A DNA stretch of 64,000 bases, from assembly GCA_001692895.1 (NCBI GenBank), contig KV748182.1:1988341-2052340 (forward strand), written 5' to 3'. A program made the position numbers and the translations under genes. Source of the stretch: Cenococcum geophilum 1.58 (lineage: Eukaryota > Ascomycota > Dothideomycetes > Gloniales > Gloniaceae). This document shows positions 1 to 9,168 of the stretch, one piece after another. Below the pieces are notes generated by a model. It had not been told where the DNA came from. It ran no database searches and worked only from the letters and a program-made list of their open reading frames with translations. Within the stretch, counting starts at the first letter, position 1. Every line of letters starts with the position of its first letter.

Positions 1-470
1 GAGTGCCGGATTTAGCTAAATAATTATAGAAAGGAGACTAGGGTGCTTTCCGTTAATAAAGCGTCGGCGAAAGTAGGATGGTGCTTAAAGGATAAAGGAT
101 AGTAATAAGAGAAGGTATACCAGAGAGTTGTAGACCCTATTAGCATTAGGACCTATAAGAGCGTTCTTAATACTGTATTTATTAGGAGTATTCTAACTAT
201 GGATTAACCTGATAAAAACTGTAGGTACGATACGCTATGCACTATTAAGTAAGTCTGTATATATATGGATGGCTATAAATTTGAATATACCCGCGAGAGT
301 AAAGAGTATAAGTTTGGTAGGCTATGGTGCTGCGTCTTTAAGCGGCGAAGGGTAGGAGATAATATATAGCTCGATAAAGTAAATAAAGTTGCGCCTGCCT
401 AGTAGATAAAAGGTGCCGCGGATTGTACTTGAAGAAAGCCGCTCGAGGTTCGGAATTTCTGTTAATGTGA
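1..470 (+). other. RIP-degraded coding-like relic, unidentified
   Basis: This stretch is TA-rich with almost no CA or TG, unlike the sequence that follows from about 480. If TAA/TAG are read as Gln, a forward frame around 130-400 gives protein-like text with several Cys, Tyr and basic residues (for example IKQVCIYMDGYKFEYTRESK, then KFGRLWCCVFKRRRVGDN). I do not recognise the family. The left end lies outside the window. The change to normal composition at about 420-480 marks the edge of a RIP-affected block. Confidence 0.3.
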
Positions 471-589
471 ACTTGTGAAGTTGCTCGATGTTGGGAAAAG
501 GGGAGCATACACAGTTATCAAGAAGGTTCTCTAGAGTCCAAGCTCCCTGTGTGGCGCATAGAGATAATTAGTGGCGTACTCCAGACCGC

Positions 590-1010
590 TTCAGCCTTCT
601 ATCCGCTGCATCATTTCAGCGGCCTTATCGATGTCCTCCATTCCGAGCGTCCAAATAGAGTGGAATAAGCTGAGCATGCTGCATCATTTCAGCGGCCTTA
701 TCGATGTCCTCCATTCCGAGCGTCCAAATAGAGTGGAATAAGCTGAGCATGCTGCATCATTTCAGCGGCCTTATCGATGTCCTCCATTCCGAGCGTCCAA
801 ATAGAGTGGAATAAGCTGAGCATGATGTAGAACGCGGGCCATGAGTAGTTCAGCAACCAAATGTTAATCAAAGCACCATTCATGTGACAACAGCTCGATA
901 TGGGAGGAAAGATCCCGCTAAACCCAAAGAGGCAGCGCACCAGTTTACCAGGCAGCTCTGCGTTGCCAAAGTCAACCATCCGTGCAGCCCTTCGGCATTA
1001 CCTGTGAGAA
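590..1010 (-). pseudogene. C-terminal fragment of an unidentified protein, disrupted by 73-bp triplication
   Basis: On the minus strand, codons from about 979 downward read as a plausible protein end: ...INIWLLNYSWPAFYIMLS, then LFHSIWTLGMEDIDKAAEMM. In the copy of the repeat nearest the 3' side the frame would close as ...MMQRIEG followed by TGA at about 590, a natural-looking C-terminus. With the two extra 73-bp units the frame instead runs into a different reading. The hydrophobic/aromatic pattern is reminiscent of the C-terminal region of fungal-specific transcription factors, but this is a weak impression. No start or upstream domain is visible; a possible 3' splice site (TTTCTCACAG) lies near 1000. 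Codon composition is normal, so RIP did not break it. Confidence 0.35.
605..823. repeat. 73-bp direct repeat, three tandem copies
   Basis: Three identical head-to-tail units start at 605, 678 and 751, each beginning GCTGCATCATTTCAGCGGCC. The unit length of 73 is not a multiple of 3, so two extra units shift any reading frame through it. The units look identical and carry no RIP changes, which suggests a recent tandem duplication (or an assembly artefact). The array sits inside the minus-strand gene fragment at 590-1010. Confidence 0.95.
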
Positions 1011-1019
1011 AGCACTGTA

Positions 1020-1655
1020 AATGCTCTTCAGGAACCTTAGCTTACCCCTACTGAGTCACAAGTCCAGCATGAATGGCACGAAAATTTGCCAGCCTGCCAT
1101 CCTCGGCGACCGGACCGCGTTCTCACATTTGATATTTCGGCAAGAGTCTACTGCTCAACTTGATATCGCTTGATAAAGTGTTGAGTTAAGCTAATGAGGT
1201 TTGGGATGCAACCGAAGCTCAATGGCTTTACTCCTGAGGAATGTTCTGTATGGACGTACTACATCTCCAAGGAGAGAGAAGAGTTCGAGTGGGATCCGTA
1301 TTTTGTATTGTTAATTGCGTTCCTCGAAGCAAAGGGAATTCGGGGCCGTGTTGCTTTATGCAAGGTCTTTAGAGCTGCGTTTTCTCATAGTAGGTGGAGC
1401 GAAATTATTCTTGGTTAAGGTCAATGCCTACTTTAGTATTGGAGAATCTCTTGACGAACCTTTTCCTAATATAGTAACGAATTTAGACTATATTAATTAA
1501 GGTTCTTATGTCAAGGCCACGCGTCGTATTTAACTTCATTAGCAGGCCTGCGTAATTGTGCTCTGATTCTAACATGATATACAAGCCCGATTCAAGAATA
1601 CCGGTATTGCAGGCCGCCGAAGATATTCCACAACTTGAATTTGCAGGTGCTAAAT
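1020..1655. other. Non-RIP intergenic stretch, no gene recognised
   Basis: Composition is balanced, with ordinary CA/TG content. Short open frames exist (for example 1194-1418 plus, 74 codons) but none shows a family motif, and the segment from about 1420 becomes AT-rich. I see no RNA gene or repeat here. It separates the fragment at 590-1010 from the 3' side of the kinase gene. Confidence 0.4.
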
Positions 1656-1879
1656 TTAAACTAAGTGGGGCTCTGGTGGCCTAGGAGCTTGAGAGGCGAG
1701 CTGATAGCTTTGAAGCTGTCGTTTCTTAAGTTCTAGAAAGCGGGTGTTTGACCCGTCCACATGCTGTAGGCTTGTGGCTTCGCCTTCAACTAGGTGCAAC
1801 CTCATTTGCAATGACAGTGGTGACTTTATGGTCCTTCGGACTGTAACATTTCTTGGTCTGAAGAGTGTAGACAAGGCTT

Positions 1880-4231
1880 TCAACCGGGTAGTAAAATGTC
1901 ATTGGCCATCAAGCCTTTGAGTGTTTTAGGCATAGAAGGCGCTGACACGGATGAGGCCTGATCTTTGGCAGATCCGGTGGTTACGGAGATGTTAGTTTCA
2001 TTGTTCAACGGTGGTGCAACTTCGAAGGCCTCTGGTCCGCTCTTGCATCCAGGACACCCAAAAGGGAGGGATGGGTCATTCGCAACTTCGTTGGCAGAGG
2101 GTCTCTTTGAGGGATCATGATCGAGCATCTTCACACTCCAATTTCTTGCCGAGTCGAGTTCGGGTTGCTCAAGAGGAAGTGCTGCCAGCCATTCACATAT
2201 ATCCGGGACAGCTGCCTGATAAGCGCGAAACCCAATCTCCGGACATTCTCGACAAGCATGCAGGCTATCCCAGTAAGTTCTCGAGGTTAGATCAGGTGCT
2301 TTAGCGTCTGCAATGACCGCTAATATTTCAGCATAGACGCAGCCTAGCGAGAAGACATCTGCGCTTAGACCTCTGAATTCTTGTAGTATCACCTCCCGTG
2401 CTGCATAGGCTCTTGTGTAAGATGTCCAGCTCCCAGTTTCGCTGTCTTCGAGAGATTCGTATGCTCGAGAGATGCCGAAATCCGTAATGTAAATCTTGTA
2501 CAGATCGTGCTCGTTGACAGTACTGTTCTGGACATTCCTAACTAGAAAATTCGTAGGCTTGATGTCCATGTGCTTGATCGGGAAGGAGTGTAGATAATTG
2601 AGAGTTGAAGCCAGGCAGGTAATGAATCGCTCCAAGTACGGAGCTTTGAGCATCGAGTCCACGCAGTCCTCGAATATTGACTGCATGAAATCTTCCAAGT
2701 TCCATTCAGCAACTGGGTACGTCAAGATAGCCAATTCGTTCTCGATCACGTAGGTTCCAACTACCCGTACAACGTGTGCGTGTTTAACACGTTGAAGGTG
2801 CTCCACCTCTCGAATGGCATCTTTGCGTGCCATGCCAGGCCTTTTATAGCACTTGATTGTCTTTCGTGCAAGGCGTATACGTCTACATCGAACGCTCTCG
2901 ACGACTGCACCTTGAGTCTTTCCAAGTAGCTTCTCGACAGTAAGAGGGATTGCCCCTCTTTCATATGCTGCGTATTCGGCGTGTTGACCGCGTTCTGACC
3001 AGTTGGTCTCCATTAGAGGATCAACAATGAGGTTCCTTTCTTCCAATAATCGGTGGTACTCGCTCGTGATTTGCTGATTGGACTCCTCCGTACCACATAG
3101 CGCAGAAAGATAACTGGAAGCGGTGCTAATTCTGTTGGTGTTGTTACCGTAACCCACTTCCAAAGGAGTCAGAGAGCCCCTTGCTACACTTGACCTAGCA
3201 GTGAGGAATGTCGAAGAGTTACTTAGCGTAGATGTGCTATTGTTCCCGGTAGGTGTGTTGACGTAGGCCCAGTCGGCACTGGATATAAAGGAAAGATCAC
3301 ACGAATCTTGAGCCCCGTTTAAGTTGTGTGACTCGAGTGCTAATGTATTTGTTTGAGACAAATCATCACCATAATCAGATCCTACTTTCATAAGCCCAGC
3401 AAATTTAGTGTCCGAATGGATGATGCTGAAATCTTGTGCTTTGGGTGTTGTCGGGGTACACCCAGGGCTCCTTTGATCGACTTCGGAATCTTCATGTACT
3501 GTTCTCAGCATTCCCGCAGGTTGGTAATTTTTAGGCATAGGCTCTCCCCCCAACCCCACCCTACGTAATGTTGTTCCACCGTTATTGATGTCACGTTTGG
3601 CTGGCCGGAAGCTAGTTGAGAGTGCTCGTCGTATGAGCCTTTTTGCCAAAGATGTATCAAATGCTGACCCTGAAAATTTGCTATGCAGACGATTTGGGAG
3701 GACCATTCTGATACTATAGGTGCCTCCAGCCGATGTAGAAGCCGAAACCTGCATTATTCGTTCGCTTGTGATTGATGATAGATGAGAAATCTCGCCAACA
3801 TGCCCCCGGTGTGTCCAATAGGATCTTCTCTCCAGTTCGTAGACGAAGTCGACGAGTAGCGCATTGAAGTCTTCTTCCTCCAATACAGCTAGCCATCTCT
3901 TGGCGACTGATCGCTCCAGATCGCTGTCCGCAATCGTAGCGAGCGCAAGAGGATCAAATACGCTTCCCCTTCGAAAGAGTTCCTCAAGAAGGTCTTCCTT
4001 TAGGTGCCCAAAATGTGTATAAAGCATGCCGGCTAGATACTGCGTCCTCTTTGACGAGAGAAGCGGCTCAAGCCTGCCATTGTGGTAATTCAGGTAACTG
4101 CCAAGAATTATACGGAGGGAGGACAAGAGGTATTGCTCGGCCAATCTATCGCATTTCTGTTCAGCAAGTGATTTGTAGGTATCAAAAGTCGCCTTGAGGT
4201 CCAAGTCGTGCGCAGTAAGACTGCGTGCCAT
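1880..4231 (-). CDS. Serine/threonine protein kinase, fungal lineage-specific type
   Basis: Intact single-exon frame of 783 codons, ATG at 4231-4229 and TGA at 1882-1880. Residues 1-430 form a long N-terminal region with no recognised domain, Ser/Thr/Asn-rich at about 320-375. The kinase domain spans roughly 430-725: Gly-rich turn GKTQG (437-441), ATP-binding Lys457 in ARKTIK, alpha-C Glu near 475-477, catalytic loop HMDIKPTNFL (Asp556, Lys558, Asn561), DFG at 584-586, SADVFSLG (Asp625) and the late Arg710 in DPSKRPS. All residues needed for phosphotransfer are present, so it is probably active. Oddities: HMD instead of HRD, and the APE motif is replaced by AAREV (610-614). Sequences of this type are common in expanded, often subtelomeric or accessory, kinase families of ascomycetes. 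The substrate is unknown. Base composition is normal, in sharp contrast to the RIP-mutated flanks. Confidence 0.9.
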   Translation of the reverse strand: MARSLTAHDLDLKATFDTYKSLAEQKCDRLAEQYLLSSLRIILGSYLNYHNGRLEPLLSSKRTQYLAGMLYTHFGHLKEDLLEELFRRGSVFDPLALATIADSDLERSVAKRWLAVLEEEDFNALLVDFVYELERRSYWTHRGHVGEISHLSSITSERIMQVSASTSAGGTYSIRMVLPNRLHSKFSGSAFDTSLAKRLIRRALSTSFRPAKRDINNGGTTLRRVGLGGEPMPKNYQPAGMLRTVHEDSEVDQRSPGCTPTTPKAQDFSIIHSDTKFAGLMKVGSDYGDDLSQTNTLALESHNLNGAQDSCDLSFISSADWAYVNTPTGNNSTSTLSNSSTFLTARSSVARGSLTPLEVGYGNNTNRISTASSYLSALCGTEESNQQITSEYHRLLEERNLIVDPLMETNWSERGQHAEYAAYERGAIPLTVEKLLGKTQGAVVESVRCRRIRLARKTIKCYKRPGMARKDAIREVEHLQRVKHAHVVRVVGTYVIENELAILTYPVAEWNLEDFMQSIFEDCVDSMLKAPYLERFITCLASTLNYLHSFPIKHMDIKPTNFLVRNVQNSTVNEHDLYKIYITDFGISRAYESLEDSETGSWTSYTRAYAAREVILQEFRGLSADVFSLGCVYAEILAVIADAKAPDLTSRTYWDSLHACRECPEIGFRAYQAAVPDICEWLAALPLEQPELDSARNWSVKMLDHDPSKRPSANEVANDPSLPFGCPGCKSGPEAFEVAPPLNNETNISVTTGSAKDQASSVSAPSMPKTLKGLMANDILLPG

Positions 4232-4550
4232 GTTAGGTTCAACTGCTGTCCATTCTGCAGGCGGTCAGGTCTGCCTTAACGTGGGACCCCAGGAAGCGAG
4301 ACGGGGTACAGCTGAGCGTGGTCCGGAAAAAGTTGAACATGGTCGCCGATGTGGGTCGGCGAAAGCTGAGCGTGGTTGCCGATGGAACGCCGGAAAAGGG
4401 TCGGCGGTACTTAACCTTTACCTATACAGAACGCGCATCGGTAGCTATATTTAACTTAAGCAACCATATAAACTAAAATATTTAGAGTATATATTACGTA
4501 TATATACAGAGATATAGATATAAAGATGTATATATATATATACCTACTAG
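4232..4550. promoter_or_regulatory. Upstream region of the kinase gene and AT microsatellite
   Basis: The first 200 bases upstream of the kinase ATG keep normal composition and hold short imperfect repeats of a GGTCGCCGATG / GGTTGCCGATG type at 4335-4390. From about 4430 the sequence turns AT-rich and ends in a (TA)n run at 4528-4541. No TATA box or factor site can be assigned with confidence. The last 14 bases (4537-4550, TATATACCTACTAG) are the left target-site duplication of the LINE. Confidence 0.5.
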
Positions 4551-4959
4551 CCCGCGAAGCCCTACTGCACGCGTCCACGTCGCCGCGGGTGGAAACATCA
4601 TCGGGAAATTATTCCCTATGATGGCTAAGTGCAGAGGCGATGGAGGAGAGCCGTCGCAGCGCGCGCAGCGCGCTGGTGTTGCGACTCTGTGGTGTTAAGC
4701 CTGTAACGCGTATATCGCCCTTAATAACACCAGGAGTCCTACTGCCCTTACTTAGGGCTCCTGCCATACTATCTAGGGGGGCTATTAAGGGAAACTGGGA
4801 TACGAAAACCGCCTAACGTATAACTACCTGGCTCGCAGCCAGGCCCGAAACTAGCCTTATTTAGCCAGTTAACGTAGACGCGCCCTAGGCGTACGATAGG
4901 ACACCCTTAGGCTTACACTAGCTCTAAGACCGAGAGGATACGGCGAGGGCGTAGGGAAC

Positions 4960-5090
4960 CTTTTTTATAAGAACTTATTAAGGTTAACGCGTCGCAGATA
5001 CTTTATATAAAACTTATTAAGGCCCTAAGGCCACCGCAAAGAACTTATTAAGGCCCTACCTAGAGAACTTATTAAGGCCCCTCTATAAGG
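4960..5090 (+). repeat. Short direct repeats in LINE leader (CTTATTAAGGCCCT type)
   Basis: The motif (GA)ACTTATTAAGG occurs at about 4971, 5008, 5041 and 5066, the last three followed by CCC(T). Spacing is irregular (25-37 bp). It lies in the 5' leader of the LINE, where such repeats may be promoter or packaging related; the role is not shown by the sequence. Confidence 0.7.
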
Positions 5091-5117
5091 GCCTATCTAG
5101 TATCTAGTACACCTAGG

Positions 5118-5415
5118 TGACTTAAAAGAGGGTCTTAATAGGCATAGTGCGCGCGACCTGGACGACAGCGACGCAATAGTAACACAATAGCGATGTGACG
5201 GCGACTAGATGGCTTAACGAGGTGGAAATACGGGTAAAGCTCTAGGTAGCGGAAACACAGGCTAGCTTCGACGGCCCTATGGCGTACAACTTAGTCGACT
5301 TATAGGTAACTCATAGGAGGGTCTTAATAGGCGTGGTGTACGCAACCTAATGCGCATATATATAAGGCGACTCATAGAAGGGTCTTAATAGGCGTAGTGT
5401 ATATAACTTAATATA
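5118..5415 (+). repeat. Dispersed repeats in LINE leader (GGGTCTTAATAGGC type)
   Basis: Three copies of a unit containing AGGGTCTTAATAGGCRTRGTG followed by a CAACCTAAT-like stretch occur near 5125, 5318 and 5380; the last two are preceded by ACTCATAGRA. A further shortened copy (GGTCTTAATAG) is at about 5460. Spacing is not constant, so this is a leader repeat family, not a simple tandem array. Confidence 0.6.
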
Positions 5416-5559
5416 TATATATAGGGGAGGCTATAGGGGAAACACAGGCCAGTTGGATAAGGTCTTAATAGTTAGAGATATAGGCTAGCTTATAAAAGGG
5501 GGGGATATAAGCTTAGTTAGTAGGAGAGAGGGAAGTAGGTTATCTAGTGCGGGACTTAG

Positions 5560-7845
5560 TGTCTCTACGGCCCCTCTCTTATAAAATACGGTCGGCCTAT
5601 TATAAGGAAACTCTTATAGGTAACGTAAAACGGGAACCTCTTGTGGGGCGTAGTGCGTAGTAGCTACTGCTAGCTCTAAGGACCTTACCCCTTAGCTAGG
5701 CTCTAACCCTTAGTATACCTAGTAGGTAGATAGAATTACGTCCTAGCTAAAGAAACTATTACGTGGCTTAAGAGAACGGATATACGTGTTAGTATATTAA
5801 TAGACAGAACCATCCGTCTCTAGGGCGGTACGCTAGTAAGATATACTTAAGAAGTAAATAGGAGTTACTTAGGCAGGAAGGTTTTGGCTAGGCCTAACTA
5901 TAGAAAGTGCGCCTAAGTCTATATTATAGGATATAGCTATAACGCCTTTATAGGATTACGCTAGTAGGCGCGTAAAACGGGAGTTGCGACCCCTAGAAAT
6001 AGTAGCTTATACCTATGCCAGCGGAAATAATAGAAAAGGCGTAAAACTAAAGGCTATGGAAGGCTCCCAAGCTATACAAAAGCGTACTAACTTTGGGAGG
6101 AGACTCTTATACAGACTGCTAGGGGGTAGACTAGTACTTAGGCTAATAACCCGTTATAAAATATCCAAAAGAATGGTGAAATTCCCTATATAAGTAGTGG
6201 TAGCAGCTAACTGCTTACAGACTAGGACTAAAGCACTAGAAAACTAGGGTAGAGGCTTAAATAAGCAGGTATATTAAACTCTACTATATTACTAGCTAAT
6301 ATATAACTACCTATAAAAAGAAATATTACTAGTCTTTAGCGGATACCAAAGCCCCCCTATCGCAGTTGCAACAGGAATACTATAAGAATCACCCCTCTTG
6401 CCTATACTCTTCCTTTTCTTTATAAGCAACCTGCTTAACTCCTTTAAAAAAGGGGCAACCTAAGGGATAGGCTTTGTCGATAATATAAACCTAATTATAT
6501 ACGGGCTAATAGCCGCAGAGAATTGCAAAACACTAGAGAAAGTATATAATACCTATATAGAATGGGCAAGATAATATAGAGTTTAATTCTTACCAAAGAA
6601 ATACCAGCTAATCTATTTTATAAGAAAACGCAACCAATCTATAGATTTCTAGTATATAATTCGTATCTAAGGCTTTAGGGGTTAACTAGTTTAGGGCCTA
6701 AGAGTATTAGGAGTATAGGTAGATAGTAAGCTCTAGTAGAGCGTATATACGGCGCAAGCAGCCTATAAGGGCTAAGTATAGTATATTATATTATTTAGGA
6801 TTGTTAACTCTATATAAGGCCCATGCTTCTAGAGGTTACGTCTACTATATATAGCAGCCGTCTGGCTAACCATGACGTATAGGTCTAGTATTTAGGCCAT
6901 TAGAGAATCTAAGAAAGGCCCCCTTAAGTCACTCCTTAAACTACTCTAAAAGGTCTAAATAGCCTGCCTTTAGAGTATAATAGGCGGATATAAACGAACG
7001 GCCACAGCACTGCTTAAGAAGGAAGCCAATATTCCCCCCCTATAACTATATATTAAAGCCGCTGTAATATAAAGGGCCTAAAATAAACGTAACTCTAATA
7101 TTATAAAGTATATTAAGACACGCCTAAATAAACTATAGAGGGACCCTAGGGCGCCCTATAGGAGAATAAACTAACAACCCTAAAGTAGGGAAGATATATT
7201 AGAGAAATAGGTAAAGAAAGCAGAAGAAGAATAGTGCTACTTTAGGGCCTAGGCCTATATAGAGGAGGAAGAAAGACGCATAAGAGGCCAGTAAAGATAA
7301 TAGTAAGAGAGAGAAAGGAGCTAAAGTAGAGTACGAAAGAACGCTAGGAAACTATCTACTGTAATATAATACTAGTTAAACTAACGCTAAAGAGGTGTAT
7401 AGGAGTTAAAGGTATAGAGGCTAACTAAGGCAAGAGAAACCTAAGCCGTAGCATAGTTAACGCTATAGGGGGTAAACACTCTAGGGCTCTAAGAAGGCCT
7501 AACGAAGGCAGAAAATATAATAGTGATACTTTTAAGAATAGGAATAATAGGACTAAAAGACTAGCTCTACTGGGTAGGTGTCTTAGTAGGTAACCTAAGA
7601 TACGAATATAGCTGGCTAAGATAGACACTAAAATATGTAATACTGTTATGCCCCTTATACACTAACTAAAAAGTAATGCTTTTAGTAGCTAGTATAGAGA
7701 ACTATAATATACTACTCTTAATATAAAAAGGCCTTAAGGCGGTTATCTAGTGGCTTATTAGCTAAAATATACTAAACCAGTTCTAGGTTGCAAGGGAAAT
7801 AGTAATAGAGGGTAGGGGGGCGAGCAACGGGCGCCCCCTAATGAC
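5560..7845 (+). pseudogene. LINE reverse-transcriptase ORF, RIP-inactivated
   Basis: Reading TAA/TAG as Gln recovers a typical fungal LINE RT: an ILQESPLLPILFLFFISNLL segment at about 6378 (expected GIPQGSPLSPILF), then GFVDNINLIIYG at about 6470 (expected FVDD; the second Asp is now Asn by a RIP-type change), ENCKTLEKVYNTYIEWARQY, a VLGVQVDSKL thumb segment near 6705, and a TATALLKKEANIPPL segment at about 7005. Near 7650-7800 a C-terminal segment (CPLYTN..., KGLKAVI.WLI...QFQVARE) matches the usual Cys-containing end of Tad-like ORF2 proteins. The product would be the RT that copies LINE RNA at the target site. The upstream 5700-6200 part is protein-like (for example ETITWLKRTDIRVSILIDRT) but I cannot assign it; it may be ORF1 residue. 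Many stops and the lost catalytic Asp make it non-functional. Confidence 0.8.
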
Positions 7846-8151
7846 TCTATAGTAGTAGAGTAAAGTTTGCGATACTAGCGCGTCCGTAGGCTTGTTACGG
7901 CAGCAGTGGTTCCTAAGGAGGTTAAAAAGTAAGGTAGTAGGAGCACTATAGGTGACTCGCAGGCGCCTCGCAGGCGCCTTATAGGCGAGTCTTAAAAGGC
8001 GGGGAGATAGATTACGGGGTTTTCTCAAGTTAAGTCTTTCTTAAGTTAAGTTTTCTCCCTATATATAAATAAGGAGTAGTCCGCGTAGGCCCAATAGGGA
8101 TCCGAATCGGACGTTAAGCAATGAATTATTATTATTATATATACCTACTAG

Positions 8152-8699
8152 AATCTTATTATTAGGGAAAACGCAGCCGGATTTAGAGGTTCCTCCCCCC
8201 TATTTTAGGAGGCAGTTTCTCCTCACTTAGACCTATATTTGTCACCGCTTTTATAATATACTAAGTATGCCAAGGACGGTAGGGTCTCCCTTACTTACCC
8301 ACTAAACCTAGAATCGCGTATATAACCCTATAACGTACCTCTTAAAGCTCCCTAAATATCCCTTAGCGGCTAATATTATTTAAGAAGCTATAGACGTTTA
8401 CCGCCTACCTTTATCCTTATCCTCTGCTAAAAGCACTACCCTTATATAACAAAACCTCCCTTCTACACTATACTCCTTTAACCCTTTTCCTACAGTAGCT
8501 ACGTATGCATTTTCCCCTATTATTATATCGTTCACTTCTAATACTCAATTTCTAGGTTTCTACCTATGGGATTTTTTTGCCCTGTCCCGCTCTTAAAAAC
8601 GCCGATCTCCTATAAAGCTATTTTTAGCGTTCCTATTAACAGTAGTCGCTTTTAAGCTAGCTTCTGCGTATAGGCAACTAGCAGCTACTAAAGCACTAA
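8152..8699. other. RIP-mutated stretch between LINE and DUF3435 relic, no gene recognised
   Basis: Pyrimidine-biased, TA-rich sequence. A forward frame has short readable pieces but no family match. It probably contains the upstream region or first codons of the DUF3435 relic that becomes readable from about 8760. Confidence 0.4.
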
Positions 8700-8990
8700 G
8701 ACACTACGTATTTAACCATTATACCCTCTTAAAGTAAGAAATGGCGAAATATAGATTTAGCCTCTAGCTTAGACTCTAAACTAAGCAAGCCGTTTTATTC
8801 TAAGCCAGCTTTAGACTTAAATTTAAGCTCTAACTCTAGAGCTAGGGAAGACGCTAATTCTAAGGGGAAATATTTATGGTAGAGGATTGCGTATTATAAG
8901 GATTAAGAAAGGGCGAAGTTAAAACAGAAGCCCTAGTCTACTTCTCTTGTTAAGTATAAGTTCCGGAATTGGGAAAAGTTTATTTGTATT
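8700..8990 (+). pseudogene. DUF3435 (FluG/Captain-like tyrosine recombinase) relic, N-terminal part
   Basis: One forward frame from about 8758 to the copia insertion reads SSNSRAREDANSKGKYLW, IAYYKD, ERAKLKQKP, STSLVKYKFRNWEKFICI with only RIP-type stops (TAG/TAA for Trp/Gln). The style fits the N-terminal part of fungal DUF3435 proteins. The frame continues without a shift into 14986 onward once the copia element and one copy of its 5-bp duplication are removed. The true start is not clear; an ATG at 8741 is in another frame. This part alone would not identify the family; the assignment rests on the second part. Confidence 0.55.
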
Positions 8991-9168
8991 TATTAGGAAT
9001 ATAGGCAAGTTGCCGTTATATGCGGCAAGTTGCTGTTACGTGTTACCGCGGCACTAGCGTGGCGAGGAGCCTTAAGCTCCTCGCCCTCCCTTATTAAGAT
9101 AGAGAGAATAATAATTATTATACTATCTACGAACTGTAGCTATATAATATTACCTTATATAACTAATA
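8991..9168 (+). repeat. 5' LTR of copia copy 1
   Basis: 178 bp, same length as the 3' LTR. The first bases are TATTAGGAAT where the 3' LTR keeps TGTTGGGAAT, a RIP-type difference. It contains the palindrome GGCAAGTTGCC at 9004-9014, a second mutated copy at about 9023, and a GC-rich segment CCGCGGCACTAGCGTGGCGA followed by an inverted repeat around GAGGAGCCTTAAGCTCCTC. Confidence 0.92.

Larger units (their letters stand above)
4551..8137 (+). mobile_element. Non-LTR retrotransposon (LINE, Tad/I-like), complete insertion, RIP-mutated
   Basis: The element is bounded by a 14-bp direct repeat TATATACCTACTAG (4537-4550 and 8138-8151), as expected for target-primed reverse transcription, and ends in an (ATT)n tail at about 8124-8137. 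It starts CCCGCGAAGCCCTACTGC. About 1 kb of 5' leader with short repeats is followed by a mutated ORF with reverse-transcriptase motifs and a 3' UTR. At 3587 bp it is much shorter than typical Tad-type elements of 6-7 kb, and I cannot find an endonuclease domain, so it may be an internally deleted form. All frames carry RIP-type stops, so it is dead. Confidence 0.85.

Noticed and set aside
1194-1418. 74-codon plus-strand frame with ATG
   Set aside because: No recognised motif, no conserved context and not long enough to stand out by chance; mentioned only as part of the intergenic stretch.
1656-1883. 75-codon minus-strand frame just downstream of the kinase stop, overlapping it by a few bases
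   Set aside because: It starts only with TTG, shows no family motif and lies in the 3' flank of the kinase gene; best seen as a chance frame.
2011-2304. 97-codon plus-strand open frame
   Set aside because: It is antisense to the kinase domain and has no own motif. The same holds for frames at 2761-2964, 3353-3568, 3714-3896 and 4015-4197.
5984-6193. 69-codon plus-strand frame with ATG
   Set aside because: It lies inside the LINE ORF region and is a short surviving open piece, not a separate gene.
7425-8028. Minus-strand frames of 67 and 81 codons rich in Leu and Arg
   Set aside because: They are antisense to the LINE ORF end and 3' UTR; leucine-rich text arises from reverse reading of TA/AG-rich sequence.
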